Of a stretch of 64,000 bases of DNA, positions 19,031 to 28,338 are shown one piece after another. The notes below the pieces were generated by a model. That model was not told where the DNA came from. It saw only the letters and a program-made list of their open reading frames with translations, and did not search any database. The DNA is from Pseudomonas alloputida (lineage in GTDB: Bacteria > Pseudomonadota > Gammaproteobacteria > Pseudomonadales > Pseudomonadaceae). The DNA lies in NCBI RefSeq assembly GCF_021283545.2, contig NZ_CP128540.1, forward strand, positions 6,298,501-6,362,500, read 5' to 3'. Position 1 is the first letter of the stretch, and the number at the start of each line of letters is the position of its first letter. The translations under genes were made by a program, and so were the position numbers.

Positions 19031-19133
19031 TGGATTCACCATTGTTTCGGGGGGGAAATGAGTTCGGATTGCCATCAAAGCGGCCCTCTGTAGCCTAGTT
19101 CAGTCACGGAATGTCGCCAGAACGGCCAACACC

Positions 19134-19152
19134 CTGTCACACAGCTGCAATA
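19134..19152 (+). promoter_or_regulatory. Pho box upstream of phoB
   Basis: TGTCACA and TGCAATA half-sites with a 4-base spacer (11-bp repeat phasing), preceded by C as in the consensus. A possible -10 (TATCTA, 19160-19165) follows at the distance expected when PhoB replaces the -35 element. It supports autoregulation of phoBR. Confidence 0.65.
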
Positions 19153-19204
19153 ATTCCGTTATCTAATGCGGGCCAAGACACCGAATCCAGGAGAGGTTTT
19201 GAGC

Positions 19205-19894
19205 ATGGTAGGCAGGAACATTCTGATCGTCGACGACGAAGCGCCCATTCGCGAGATGATCGCCGTTGCCCTGGAAATGGCCGGCTATGACTGCCTGGAA
19301 GCGGAAAACTCCCAACAGGCCCACGCGATCATCGTCGACCGCAAACCGGACCTGATCCTGCTCGACTGGATGCTGCCGGGCACCTCCGGCATCGAGCTGG
19401 CCCGCCGCCTGAAGCGCGACGAACTGACCGGCGATATCCCGATCATCATGCTCACCGCCAAGGGTGAAGAGGACAACAAGATCCAGGGCCTGGAAGTGGG
19501 CGCCGACGACTACATCACCAAGCCGTTCTCGCCGCGTGAACTGGTAGCGCGACTGAAAGCCGTGCTGCGCCGCACTGGCCCGAGCGACAGCGAGGCGCCG
19601 ATCGAGGTCGGCGGCCTGCTGCTCGACCCGATCAGCCACCGTGTGACCATCGACGGCAAGCCGGCCGAGATGGGCCCTACCGAATACCGCCTGCTGCAGT
19701 TTTTCATGACCCACCAGGAGCGCGCCTATACCCGCGGCCAACTGCTGGATCAGGTGTGGGGCGGCAACGTCTATGTCGAGGAACGTACCGTCGACGTGCA
19801 CATCCGTCGCCTGCGCAAGGCACTGGGTGAAGCTTACGAGAATCTGGTACAAACCGTCCGGGGCACTGGCTACCGTTTCTCGACCAAGAGCTGA
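19205..19894 (+). CDS. phoB: Phosphate regulon response regulator PhoB
   Basis: 229 residues, the family length. Receiver domain (1-120) with acidic pocket Asp10/Asp11, phospho-acceptor Asp54 ([11 protein letters not shown]) and the conserved Lys in [10 protein letters not shown]-terminal winged helix (about 130-228). It activates phosphate-starvation genes through Pho boxes. The frame opens at 19166, but ATG 19205 has AGGAGAGG upstream and fits the family start. phoR follows after 48 bases. Confidence 0.97.
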   Translation: MVGRNILIVDDEAPIREMIAVALEMAGYDCLEAENSQQAHAIIVDRKPDLILLDWMLPGTSGIELARRLKRDELTGDIPIIMLTAKGEEDNKIQGLEVGADDYITKPFSPRELVARLKAVLRRTGPSDSEAPIEVGGLLLDPISHRVTIDGKPAEMGPTEYRLLQFFMTHQERAYTRGQLLDQVWGGNVYVEERTVDVHIRRLRKALGEAYENLVQTVRGTGYRFSTKS

Positions 19895-19942
19895 TCGAGC
19901 TCCCGAGCGCCAAGCTGCACGTCGTTGTACAAGGACCGTCAA

Positions 19943-21250
19943 TTGAACCAGAACTGGCACGCAACCCTGATTCGCCATCTGCTGTTGCTGATTACCGTCT
20001 GCCTGATCGGCGGGCTGGTCAGCGGCTACTACGGCTGGAGCCTGGCCATTGGCCTGGCGCTCTATCTGGGCTGGACCCTCAAGCAACTGCTGCGCTTGCA
20101 CGACTGGCTGCGCAATCACCAACCCGACGAAGCACCGCCCGATGGCTACGGCCTGTGGGGCGAGGTATTCGATAGCATCTACCACCTGCAACGCCGCGAC
20201 CAGCGCGTACGGGGCCGCCTGCAGGCAGTGATCGACCGGGTGCAGGAGTCCACCGCTGCGCTGCGTGACGCGGTGATCATGCTCGACAGCGACGGCAACC
20301 TGGAATGGTGGAACCGCGCCGCCGAGACTCTGCTGGGCTTCAAGACCCCACAGGACGGCGGCCAGCAAGTGACCAATCTGGTGCGCCACCCGCTCTTCAA
20401 AGAGTACTTCGAGGCAGAAAACTACCTCGAACCGCTGGAAATCCCTTCGCCGATCAATGACCGCATGCGAGTGCAGTTGCACATCACCCGCTACGGCAAC
20501 AATGAACACCTGATGCTGGTGCGCGATGTCACCCGCATTCACCAGCTGGAACAGATGCGCAAGGACTTCGTCGCCAACGTGTCCCACGAGCTGCGCACGC
20601 CGCTGACGGTAATCACCGGCTACCTGGAAACCCTGCTGGACAACGTCGAGGACGTGAACCCGCGGTGGAGCCGCGCCCTGCAGCAGATGAGCCAGCAAGG
20701 CTCGCGCATGCAAACCCTGCTCAACGATTTGTTGCTGCTGGCCAAACTGGAAGCCACCGATTACCCATCGGACAACCAGCCGGTGGCAGTCGATGCCCTG
20801 CTCGCCGCCATCAAGAACGACGCCCAGGCCTTGTCCGGGCCGCGCAACCAGCGCATCAACCTGGAAGCGGCGCCTGGCGTCAAGCTGAAGGGCAGCGAGT
20901 CGGAATTGCGCAGTGCCTTTTCCAATCTGGTGTTCAATGCAGTCAAGTACACCCAGGACGAAGGCAGCATCCGCATCCGCTGGTGGGCCGATGCCCAGGG
21001 CGCACACCTGTCGGTGCAGGACTCGGGGGTGGGCATCGATGCCAAGCATTTGCCACGCCTGACCGAGCGCTTCTACCGCGTAGACTCCAGCCGTGCATCG
21101 AATACCGGCGGTACCGGGCTGGGGCTCGCAATCGTCAAGCATGTGCTGATGCGCCACCGGGGCAAGCTGGAAATCAGCAGTGTACCGGGGCATGGCAGCA
21201 CCTTTACCTGTCACTTTGCGCCAGCACAATTGGCCAACGAAAAGGCTTGA
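19943..21250 (+). CDS. phoR: Phosphate regulon sensor histidine kinase PhoR
   Basis: About 435 residues. N-terminal membrane segments (about 10-50), PAS domain (about 95-200), HisKA with VSHELRTPLTVI (His near 213) and HATPase with VFNAVKYTQD, DSGVGI and GTGLGLAIVKH. It senses phosphate status through the Pst-PhoU complex and phosphorylates PhoB. I chose the TTG at 19943 because AAGGA lies seven bases upstream; the frame also opens at another TTG (19925). Confidence 0.95.
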   Translation: MNQNWHATLIRHLLLLITVCLIGGLVSGYYGWSLAIGLALYLGWTLKQLLRLHDWLRNHQPDEAPPDGYGLWGEVFDSIYHLQRRDQRVRGRLQAVIDRVQESTAALRDAVIMLDSDGNLEWWNRAAETLLGFKTPQDGGQQVTNLVRHPLFKEYFEAENYLEPLEIPSPINDRMRVQLHITRYGNNEHLMLVRDVTRIHQLEQMRKDFVANVSHELRTPLTVITGYLETLLDNVEDVNPRWSRALQQMSQQGSRMQTLLNDLLLLAKLEATDYPSDNQPVAVDALLAAIKNDAQALSGPRNQRINLEAAPGVKLKGSESELRSAFSNLVFNAVKYTQDEGSIRIRWWADAQGAHLSVQDSGVGIDAKHLPRLTERFYRVDSSRASNTGGTGLGLAIVKHVLMRHRGKLEISSVPGHGSTFTCHFAPAQLANEKA

Positions 21251-21358
21251 GATTGAGGCTGCGGCGCAGCCCTTCGCGGGCATGCCGGCTGCCACTGGGC
21301 CCGCAATGAGTCCGCTGCCCTTTGCTTTTACGGCCCCAGCCGCTACATTGGATCCCCT

Positions 21359-21386
21359 GTGCCAGCAAAAGCTGGCACTTTTTTTC
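21359..21386 (+). terminator. Strong intrinsic terminator between phoR and the CNNM gene
   Basis: Perfect 8-bp stem GTGCCAGC/GCTGGCAC with AAAA loop followed by seven T. It lies 109 bases after phoR but only 38 bases before the next start codon, and just after a possible promoter (TTGCTT/TACATT, 21322-21349). Confidence 0.85.
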
Positions 21387-21423
21387 TCTCTATCTCAAAG
21401 ACGGACCCCGTAAAAACTCCATC

Positions 21424-22764
21424 ATGGACCCTTCCTCTGGTATTAGCCTCACCTCGTTATTCGCCGACTTCGGCATGATCATCTTTGCCTTCCTGCTGGT
21501 GCTGCTCAACGGCTTCTTCGTTGCTGCGGAGTTCGCCATGGTCAAGCTGCGCGCTACACGCGTAGAGGCCATCGCCGAAAAGCACGGCTGGCGTGGCAAC
21601 ATCCTGCGCAAGGTTCACAACCAGCTCGACGCCTACCTGTCGGCCTGCCAATTGGGCATCACCCTCGCCTCGCTGGGCCTGGGCTGGGTGGGTGAGCCCG
21701 CCTTCGCCCACTTGCTGGAACCATTGCTGGCCTATCTCGGCGTGGACAGCGCCGAGCTGGTCAAGGCGATCTCGTTCTTCGTCGCCTTCTTCGTCATCTC
21801 GTACCTGCACATCGTGGTCGGCGAACTGGCCCCCAAGTCCTGGGCTATCCGCAAGCCAGAGCTGCTGTCGCTGTGGACCGCCGTGCCGCTTTACCTGTTC
21901 TACTGGGCGATGTACCCGGCCATCTACCTGCTCAATGCCAGCGCCAACACCATCCTGCGCATTGCCGGCCAGGGCGAGCCTGGCCCGCACCATGAGCACC
22001 ACTACAGCCGCGAAGAACTCAAGCTGATCCTGCACTCCAGCCGTGGCCAGGACCCAAGCGACCAAGGCATGCGCGTGCTGGCCTCGGCCGTGGAAATGGG
22101 CGAGCTGGAAGTGGTCGACTGGGCCAACTCGCGTGAGGACATGATCAGCATCGACGCCCATGCGCCTCTGAAGCAGATCCTGGCCCTGGTGCGCCGCCAC
22201 AAGTTCAGCCGCTACCCGGTGTACGACGCCGAGCGCGAAGAATTCACCGGCCTGCTGCACATCAAGGACCTGCTGCTGGAGCTGGCTGAGCTGGAGCACT
22301 TGCCAGAGACCATCGACCTGGAGGACCTTGCCCGGCCACTCGAACGCGTGTCGCGGCACATGCCGCTGGCACAGTTGCTGGAGCAGTTCCGTAAGGGCGG
22401 CGCGCACTTCGTGCTGGTCGAGGAAGCCGATGGCAAGGTGATCGGCTACCTGACCATGGAAGACGTGCTGGAAGTGCTGGTAGGCGACATCCAGGACGAG
22501 CACCGCAAGACCGAGCGTGGCATTCTTGCCTACCAGCCGGGCAAGCTGCTGGTGCGTGGCGACACCCCACTGTTCAAGGTCGAGCGCCTGCTGGGTATCG
22601 ACCTTGACCACATCGAGGCCGAAACCCTGGCCGGGTTGATCTACGAGACGCTCAAGCGCGTGCCTGAAGAAGAGGAAGTGCTGGAGGTCGAAGGGCTGCG
22701 CATCATCATCAAGAAGATGAAAGGCCCCAAGATCGTACTGGCCAAGGTGCTGAAGCTGGATTGA
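21424..22764 (+). CDS. CNNM/CorC-HlyC family membrane protein with CBS pair
   Basis: About 446 residues. N-terminal DUF21 (CNNM) membrane domain with four hydrophobic segments (about 12-160, including LVLLNGFFVAAEFAMVKLR), a CBS pair (about 210-330) and a C-terminal transporter-associated CorC_HlyC domain. This family handles Mg2+/Co2+ export or sensing; the old hemolysin label is not informative. It follows phoR across a strong terminator, so is probably expressed separately. Confidence 0.85.
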   Translation: MDPSSGISLTSLFADFGMIIFAFLLVLLNGFFVAAEFAMVKLRATRVEAIAEKHGWRGNILRKVHNQLDAYLSACQLGITLASLGLGWVGEPAFAHLLEPLLAYLGVDSAELVKAISFFVAFFVISYLHIVVGELAPKSWAIRKPELLSLWTAVPLYLFYWAMYPAIYLLNASANTILRIAGQGEPGPHHEHHYSREELKLILHSSRGQDPSDQGMRVLASAVEMGELEVVDWANSREDMISIDAHAPLKQILALVRRHKFSRYPVYDAEREEFTGLLHIKDLLLELAELEHLPETIDLEDLARPLERVSRHMPLAQLLEQFRKGGAHFVLVEEADGKVIGYLTMEDVLEVLVGDIQDEHRKTERGILAYQPGKLLVRGDTPLFKVERLLGIDLDHIEAETLAGLIYETLKRVPEEEEVLEVEGLRIIIKKMKGPKIVLAKVLKLD

Positions 22765-22776
22765 TGGCCCAATCGG

Positions 22777-23673
22777 TCAGGGGTTGCCGGCAGTGAAATC
22801 CGGCAACCCGCTGATCGGCCTGTCGAAGCGGTAAGGTATCGACTCCAGCGCCAACCCCACATTGCGCTGCACCACAAAATGCAGGTGCGGCCCAGTGCTG
22901 TTGCCGGTATTGCCCGACTTGGCCAGCATCTGGCCCTGCCGTACCCGTTGCCCCTCCGCCACCACCACCGAACCACGCATCAGGTGAAGGTATACGCCCA
23001 TGGTGCCATCCGGGTGCAAAATCCTGACAAAGTTACCCGAGGGGTTGGGGCCGCGCCCGCTCTGGCTGTTCTGCGTCTTCACCACCACCCCTTCCCGCGC
23101 TGCGATGATGGGCGTGCCTTCGGGCATGGCGATATCCATGGCGTAGCGCCCTTTGGGTCCAAAATGGCTGACGCGGCCATTGGGGCCCTGAGTGACGCGG
23201 AACGGCCCGCCAATCCACGGGAACGCATAGCGGAAGCCCTGGGGCCGTTTGCCCGGGTCACCCATGGCCTGCAGCAGGGTCGAACGGTAGTTCAGCAGCA
23301 GCCCGGGCCGCCCCCTGAGCACACTGAGCATCTGCGTGGTGCGCGGCGGCAGCAGCCGGCGCACGATACGCGGGGCATCGCCGCCTTGTGCGTTGACCAG
23401 GTTGTCCAGCCGCAACTCTACCTCTACCGGCACATGCAGCTCGTTTCGTGCCGAAAAGCTCACGCCACCGTCGAAGGTTTTCGCGTTCAGCAGTACCTGG
23501 CCTTCGAGCGTTTCGACCATGGGCTCGAGCAACACCAAGGGCTTGGCGCCGGGGCCAGGGCGATCGGAATAGGAGATGACACCGGAATCGTCGGTGATCT
23601 TGTAGAGCGTCACGCCCTGGCTCGACGCTGAGGCCATGAGCAATGCACAGAACAGCAGCAGGCGCGCGGGCAT
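22777..23673 (-). CDS. Secreted M23 (LytM-type) peptidase
   Basis: 298 residues. Signal peptide (about 1-19), a DUF4124-like stretch (about 20-45) and a C-terminal M23 domain (about 165-290) with HFGPKGRYAMD, which supplies the zinc His and Asp, and GPHLHF with the final His pair. All LytM metal ligands are visible, so an active murein endopeptidase is plausible. Convergent with the CNNM gene, 12 bases apart; its 5' end faces the response-regulator gene on the same strand. Confidence 0.85.
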   Translation of the reverse strand: MPARLLLFCALLMASASSQGVTLYKITDDSGVISYSDRPGPGAKPLVLLEPMVETLEGQVLLNAKTFDGGVSFSARNELHVPVEVELRLDNLVNAQGGDAPRIVRRLLPPRTTQMLSVLRGRPGLLLNYRSTLLQAMGDPGKRPQGFRYAFPWIGGPFRVTQGPNGRVSHFGPKGRYAMDIAMPEGTPIIAAREGVVVKTQNSQSGRGPNPSGNFVRILHPDGTMGVYLHLMRGSVVVAEGQRVRQGQMLAKSGNTGNSTGPHLHFVVQRNVGLALESIPYRFDRPISGLPDFTAGNP

Positions 23674-23819
23674 GATAGTGGCTTTTTGACAGTTATGATC
23701 TGTCGAAGCCTAGCAGCGGGTTTTACGGTAGGTATTGCAGTTGGTCGGATGGGGCAACTCGGGCTTGGGCAGAAGCAGCCTTGTGCTGCTCCTGCCCAAA
23801 GCATGGCGCGGGGCCGGGG

Positions 23820-24710
23820 TCAGGCACCGGGGGTGAAGTGCTTCTGCGCTGTGCCGCGGGCAATCAACCGAGACAGGTAGTCGAGCTTCTGGGCATCCTG
23901 GTCGACAAACTTGAACGTCAACTGCAACCAGTCGCTGTCAGGTTTTGGCTCCAGCGCCGCCACCGCATGCAGGTAGCCGTTCAGGCGAGCAACTTCGGCA
24001 CTTTCGCCCTGCTCCAGGTCCAGCACCGCACCTTCCAGCACCTGTGGCAGCGCTTCGCTGCGGCGTACCACCAGCAGTGCCTCTTTCAGGCTCAACGCCT
24101 TGATCACACATGGCTGCATGCCACTGGCCAGGCGCAGCTGGCCCTGGCCACGGCCGCTCGGCGCGGGGGCGGCAGGTGCGGGCGCCGCGACCAAAGGCTT
24201 GGCCGGTGCCGGTGTCGGCGCCGCCACCTTGACCGCTTCGGGCTTGCCCGCAGTCAGCGCGTTCAACGAGTCGTTGGCAAAGGCCGGGTTGGCTCGCGCC
24301 GGGCCGATGGCCATCAGGCTGTCGAGCTTACCGATCTTGGTCAGGGCTTTCTTTACCTTGGTCAGCAGTTGCTCGTTGGTGAACGGCTTGCCTACAAAAT
24401 CGGAAACACCCGCCTGGATCGCCTGAATGACGTTCTCCTTGTCGCCACGGCTGGTCACCATGATGAACTGCAGGTTCTTCAGTGCAGGCTGCTGACGGCA
24501 CCAGGTCAGCAATTCCAAGCCAGACATTTCCGGCATTTCCCAGTCGCACAGGACCAGGTCGAACGCTTCCTTGCCGAGCATGGCCATGGCCTTGCGACCG
24601 TTGATAGCGTCGTCGATGGCCATACCCGGGAAGGCATTACGCAGACACTTGCGGACCAGATCACGGATAAACGGGGCGTCATCCACGACCAGCACATTCA
24701 CTTTACTCAT
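23820..24710 (-). CDS. Response regulator with CheY receiver and PilZ-like C-terminal domain
   Basis: 296 residues. The N-terminal CheY domain (1-125) carries Asp10/Asp11, phospho-acceptor Asp56 (LVLCDWEMPEMSG) and the Lys of GKPFTNEQ. A Pro/Ala linker (about 155-190) leads to a C-terminal domain (about 190-290) that looks PilZ-like but lacks an obvious RxxxR c-di-GMP motif at its start, so the assignment is tentative. No cognate kinase is adjacent; it lies between the M23 peptidase gene and phoU on the same strand. Confidence 0.75.
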   Translation of the reverse strand: MSKVNVLVVDDAPFIRDLVRKCLRNAFPGMAIDDAINGRKAMAMLGKEAFDLVLCDWEMPEMSGLELLTWCRQQPALKNLQFIMVTSRGDKENVIQAIQAGVSDFVGKPFTNEQLLTKVKKALTKIGKLDSLMAIGPARANPAFANDSLNALTAGKPEAVKVAAPTPAPAKPLVAAPAPAAPAPSGRGQGQLRLASGMQPCVIKALSLKEALLVVRRSEALPQVLEGAVLDLEQGESAEVARLNGYLHAVAALEPKPDSDWLQLTFKFVDQDAQKLDYLSRLIARGTAQKHFTPGA

Positions 24711-24824
24711 CGATACTCCTTTTGAATCCCGACTAGCCTACTGCCAATGATGGCCACTTGCTACAACCTGGTCACGCCGGGACTTCTTCACATCGTTCGC
24801 GGGTGCCTGCCGGCTCTCGACCGC

Positions 24825-24854
24825 AAACGAAAACGCCCGGCCAAGGCCGGGCGT
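24825..24854 (-). terminator. Intrinsic terminator of the pst-phoU operon
   Basis: 10-bp stem ACGCCCGGCC/GGCCGGGCGT with a 2-base loop, followed on the minus strand by TTTTCGTTT, about 20 bases after the phoU stop. Confidence 0.9.
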
Positions 24855-24872
24855 CGATGCTCGGGAGCAACC

Positions 24873-25643
24873 TTACTTATCGTCAGATTCACCCGGAACA
24901 TTAGCCTTTTCGCCGTTGGCGACAGCAGTGCCCTGCACTTCTGCCGTCATGCGCTTGAGGCCCATGTGGCGCACGTCGGTGCCGCGCACCAGGTAGATCA
25001 CCAGTTCGGAGATGTTGCGCGCATGGTCGCCAATACGCTCCAGCGAGCGCAGCACCCAGATCACGCTCAGCACCCGCGAGATAGAGCGCGGGTCTTCCAT
25101 CATGTAGGTCACCAGCTCACGCAGCGCGGTCTTGTATTCGCGGTCGATGGTCTTGTCGTACTGGGCCACCGACAGCGCCAGGTCGGCGTCGAAGCGGGCA
25201 AAGGCATCCAGCGCATCCCGGACCATGTTGCGCACCTGGTCGCCAATGTGGCGAACCTCGACATAACCACGCGGCGACTCGCCCTCTTCGCACAGCTGGA
25301 TGGCGCGGCGGGCGATCTTGGTCGACTCGTCACCGATGCGTTCCAGGTCGATCACCGACTTGGAAATACTGATGATCAGGCGCAGGTCCGAGGCCGCTGG
25401 CTGGCGGCGGGCGAGGATGCGCAAGCACTCCTCGTCGATGTTGCGCTCCATCTGGTTGATCTGCTCGTCAACCTCGCGCACCTGCTGGGCCAGACCAGAG
25501 TCGGCTTCGATCAGCGCGGTAACCGCGTCGTTGACCTGCTTTTCCACCAGCCCGCCCATGGCCAGCAGGTGGCTGCGCACCTCTTCGAGCTCGGCGTTGA
25601 ACTGCTGGGAAATGTGATGGGTAAGGCTTTCTTTGTTGATCAT
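24873..25643 (-). CDS. phoU: Phosphate transport system regulator PhoU
   Basis: 256 residues made of two PhoU helical bundles (about 18-110 and 120-215), each with the acidic metal-binding E/DxxxD pattern. It links the Pst transporter to PhoR and represses the Pho regulon when phosphate is plentiful. Last gene of the pst cluster, separated from pstB by a 101-base gap holding a REP pair, and followed by a strong terminator. Confidence 0.96.
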   Translation of the reverse strand: MINKESLTHHISQQFNAELEEVRSHLLAMGGLVEKQVNDAVTALIEADSGLAQQVREVDEQINQMERNIDEECLRILARRQPAASDLRLIISISKSVIDLERIGDESTKIARRAIQLCEEGESPRGYVEVRHIGDQVRNMVRDALDAFARFDADLALSVAQYDKTIDREYKTALRELVTYMMEDPRSISRVLSVIWVLRSLERIGDHARNISELVIYLVRGTDVRHMGLKRMTAEVQGTAVANGEKANVPGESDDK

Positions 25644-25663
25644 CGTTTTGTCCTTTGGTAGCG

Positions 25664-25741
25664 CGGCCCTGTAGGAGCGGGTTCACCCGCGAACACCGGC
25701 AACCCCGGTGCCAGACACCAAGGTGCCTGTTTCGCGAGCGG
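25664..25741. repeat. REP element pair between pstB and phoU
   Basis: CTGTAGGAGCGGGTTCACCC arm, ACCGGCAACCCCGGT palindrome and a degenerate second arm. Being inside the operon, it could stabilise the pst mRNA upstream of it or lower phoU expression; that is inference. Confidence 0.85.
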
Positions 25742-25744
25742 CGC

Positions 25745-26578
25745 TTAGCCGTAGCGACCGGTGATGTAGTCTTCGGTCTGCTTCTTCGCCGGGTTGGTGA
25801 ACAGGGTATCGGTATCCCCGAATTCGACCAGTTTGCCCATGTACATGAACGCGGTGTAATCCGAAACACGCGCCGCTTGCTGCATGTTGTGGGTCACGAT
25901 GACGATGGTGTACTTGGATTTCAATTCATAGATCAGTTCTTCGACCTTCAAGGTCGAGATCGGGTCCAGCGCCGAGCACGGTTCGTCAAGCAGCAGCACC
26001 TCCGGCTCCACGGCAATGGTGCGGGCGATGACCAGACGCTGCTGCTGGCCACCGGACAGGCCCAGCGCCGACTCGTGCAGGCGGTCCTTGACCTCGTCCC
26101 ACAAGGCCGCGCCCTTCAACGCCCACTCGACGGCTTCATCGAGCACGCGCTTCTTGTTGATGCCCTGGATGCGCAGGCCGTAGACCACGTTCTCGTAGAT
26201 GGTCTTGGGGAACGGGTTCGGCTTCTGGAACACCATGCCCACACGCCGGCGCAGTTCGGCAACGTCTTCGCCCTTGCGGTAGATATTGTTGCCGTACAGG
26301 TTGATGGCACCTTCCACACGGCAACCGTCAACCAAGTCGTTCATCCGGTTGAAGGTGCGCAGCAGGGTCGACTTGCCGCAGCCGGATGGGCCGATGAAGG
26401 CGGTCACGCGCTGCTTCGGGATGTTCATCTGCACGTCGAACAGCGCTTGCTTGTCGCCATAGAACAGGCTCAGGCCCGGCACTTCGATGGCCACGGTTTC
26501 TTCAGCCATCCGCAGGCTCTGCTTGTTGCGGCCCAGGGCAGACATGTCGATGCCATGGGTGTGGGAATCTTGCTGCAT
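25745..26578 (-). CDS. pstB: Phosphate ABC transporter ATP-binding protein PstB
   Basis: About 277 residues. Walker [10 protein letters not shown], signature LSGGQQQR, Walker [14 protein letters not shown] and the switch His are intact. Energises phosphate import through PstCA. The frame opens four codons earlier (ATG 26590), but ATG 26578 has GGAG six bases upstream. Confidence 0.96.
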   Translation of the reverse strand: MQQDSHTHGIDMSALGRNKQSLRMAEETVAIEVPGLSLFYGDKQALFDVQMNIPKQRVTAFIGPSGCGKSTLLRTFNRMNDLVDGCRVEGAINLYGNNIYRKGEDVAELRRRVGMVFQKPNPFPKTIYENVVYGLRIQGINKKRVLDEAVEWALKGAALWDEVKDRLHESALGLSGGQQQRLVIARTIAVEPEVLLLDEPCSALDPISTLKVEELIYELKSKYTIVIVTHNMQQAARVSDYTAFMYMGKLVEFGDTDTLFTNPAKKQTEDYITGRYG

Positions 26579-26650
26579 GGTCAACTCCATACGCTATCAA
26601 GTCGTTTCAAAGGGCCGCCCGGCTTACGGGCGGCACGCTTGCAATCAGGG

Positions 26651-28321
26651 TCAGCCGTCCAGCGCCTTGTACTTCTCGCGCAGGTGGTTGCGAATCCACA
26701 CGGCAGAGAGGTTGAGGGTCGCGATCACCAGCACCAGCAGCAGCGCAGTGGCATAAACCAGCGGCCGCGCGGCTTCGACGTTCGGGCTCTGGAAGCCGAC
26801 GTCATAGATGTGGAAGCCCAGGTGCATGATCTTCTGGTCCAGGTGCAGGTACGGGTAGTTTCCATCCACCGGCAGCGACGGCGCCAGCTTCACCACACCT
26901 ACCAGCATCAGCGGCGCCACTTCGCCGGCGGCACGGGCCACAGCGAGGATCATGCCGGTCATCATGGCCGGGCTGGCCATGGGCAGGACGATTTTCCACA
27001 GGGTCTCGGCCTTGGTTGCGCCCAACGCCAGCGAGCCTTCACGCACGGTGCGCGGAATTCGCGCCAGGCCTTCTTCGGTGGCCACGATCACCACCGGTAC
27101 CGCCAGCAATGCCAGGGTCAGCGATGCCCACAGCAGGCCCGGGGTACCCAGGGTCGGCGCCGGCAGCGCTTCGGGGAAGAACAGGCGGTCGATCGAGCCG
27201 CCCAGCACGTAGACGAAGAAGCCCAGACCGAACACACCGTAGACGATCGCAGGAACACCGGCCAGGTTGTTAACCGCAATGCGGATAAGCCGGGTGACCG
27301 GGCCCTGCCTGGCGTATTCACGCAGGTACACGGCAGCCAGCACGCCGAACGGGGTAACGATCACGGCCATGATCAGGGTCATCATCACGGTACCGAAGAT
27401 GGCCGGGAAGATACCGCCCTCGGTGTTGGCTTCACGCGGGTCGTCGCTGAGGAACTCCCAGACCTTGCCGAAGTAGGTGCCCAACTTGGTGAACGCCGAC
27501 ATGCCGTTTGGCTGAACGGCATGCACTACCTTGCTCAGGTTGATTTCCACTTCACGGCCGTTGCCATCCCGGGCCACCAGGCTGTCGCGGGAAAAAGCCT
27601 GGTGCAGGCCGGTCAGGCGGTCTTCGATAGCCTTGTAGCGGCTGTTCAGTTCGGCACGGTCGGCGTCCATGTCGGCCTGGGCGGCGGCGTCCAGCTTGCC
27701 GTCCAGCTCCAGCTTGCGCGCTTGCAGGCGCAGGCGCTCAAGGCCATGGTTGATGGCACCGATGTCCTTCTTCTCCAGCTGCTGCAGCTCGCTGTTGAGC
27801 TGGTTGGCACGCTTGAGGCGGGCCTGCAGTTCGTTCCAGGCAGCCGGGCCTTCGGCAACCACGCGGCCTTGTTCCTTGACGCTGACCAGGTAGCCATAGA
27901 AGTTGCCCCACTCGCGGCGCTCAAGGGCCATCAGGTCAGCCGGGCGCTGTTCGTCGACCAGCCAGTCGCCGACCACCCAGGTAAAGTCGCTGCCGTTGAG
28001 GTCGCGGTTACCTACCTTGATCAGCTCGCGGGTCATGAACTCCGGGCCCTGGTCAGGCACTGGCAGGCCAGCCCCCTTCAGACGAGCACGGGGTACTTCC
28101 TCCTTCTGCACCACTTCGCCAATGACGACGTGATCGGCCTGGCCTGGCACCTTGTAGGTGGCCTGGACAAGATCGGCTGGCCAGAAGTGGCCCAGGCCGC
28201 GCACGGCGATCACCGCCAGCAGGCCGACGGTCATGATCACGGCCATGGCCACCGCACCGCCGCTCATCCAGACGCCTGGGGCGCCGCTCTTGAACCAGCC
28301 TTTGAGGGAATCCTTTTTCAC
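26651..28321 (-). CDS. pstA: Phosphate ABC transporter permease PstA (long form)
   Basis: 556 residues, far longer than the roughly 300 of E. coli PstA. One membrane segment (about 20-40), then a large periplasmic insertion (about 45-295) that includes a charged, Leu-rich stretch (about 165-240) with coiled-coil character, followed by the usual permease core (about 300-545) with the EAA-like loop around REGSLALGATKAETLWK. It pairs with PstC to form the inner-membrane phosphate channel. 17 bases after pstC. Confidence 0.93.
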   Translation of the reverse strand: MKKDSLKGWFKSGAPGVWMSGGAVAMAVIMTVGLLAVIAVRGLGHFWPADLVQATYKVPGQADHVVIGEVVQKEEVPRARLKGAGLPVPDQGPEFMTRELIKVGNRDLNGSDFTWVVGDWLVDEQRPADLMALERREWGNFYGYLVSVKEQGRVVAEGPAAWNELQARLKRANQLNSELQQLEKKDIGAINHGLERLRLQARKLELDGKLDAAAQADMDADRAELNSRYKAIEDRLTGLHQAFSRDSLVARDGNGREVEINLSKVVHAVQPNGMSAFTKLGTYFGKVWEFLSDDPREANTEGGIFPAIFGTVMMTLIMAVIVTPFGVLAAVYLREYARQGPVTRLIRIAVNNLAGVPAIVYGVFGLGFFVYVLGGSIDRLFFPEALPAPTLGTPGLLWASLTLALLAVPVVIVATEEGLARIPRTVREGSLALGATKAETLWKIVLPMASPAMMTGMILAVARAAGEVAPLMLVGVVKLAPSLPVDGNYPYLHLDQKIMHLGFHIYDVGFQSPNVEAARPLVYATALLLVLVIATLNLSAVWIRNHLREKYKALDG

Positions 28322-28338
28322 GGATCGCTACCTTTCTA

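Noticed and set aside
19109..19126. AGTCACG/TGTCGCC as a second Pho box before phoB
   Set aside because: The two half-sites are 10 rather than 11 bases apart and the second is poor.
19163..21295. 710-codon minus-strand open frame over phoB-phoR
   Set aside because: Both plus-strand genes are unmistakable and complete; the antisense frame is a by-product of third-position GC bias.
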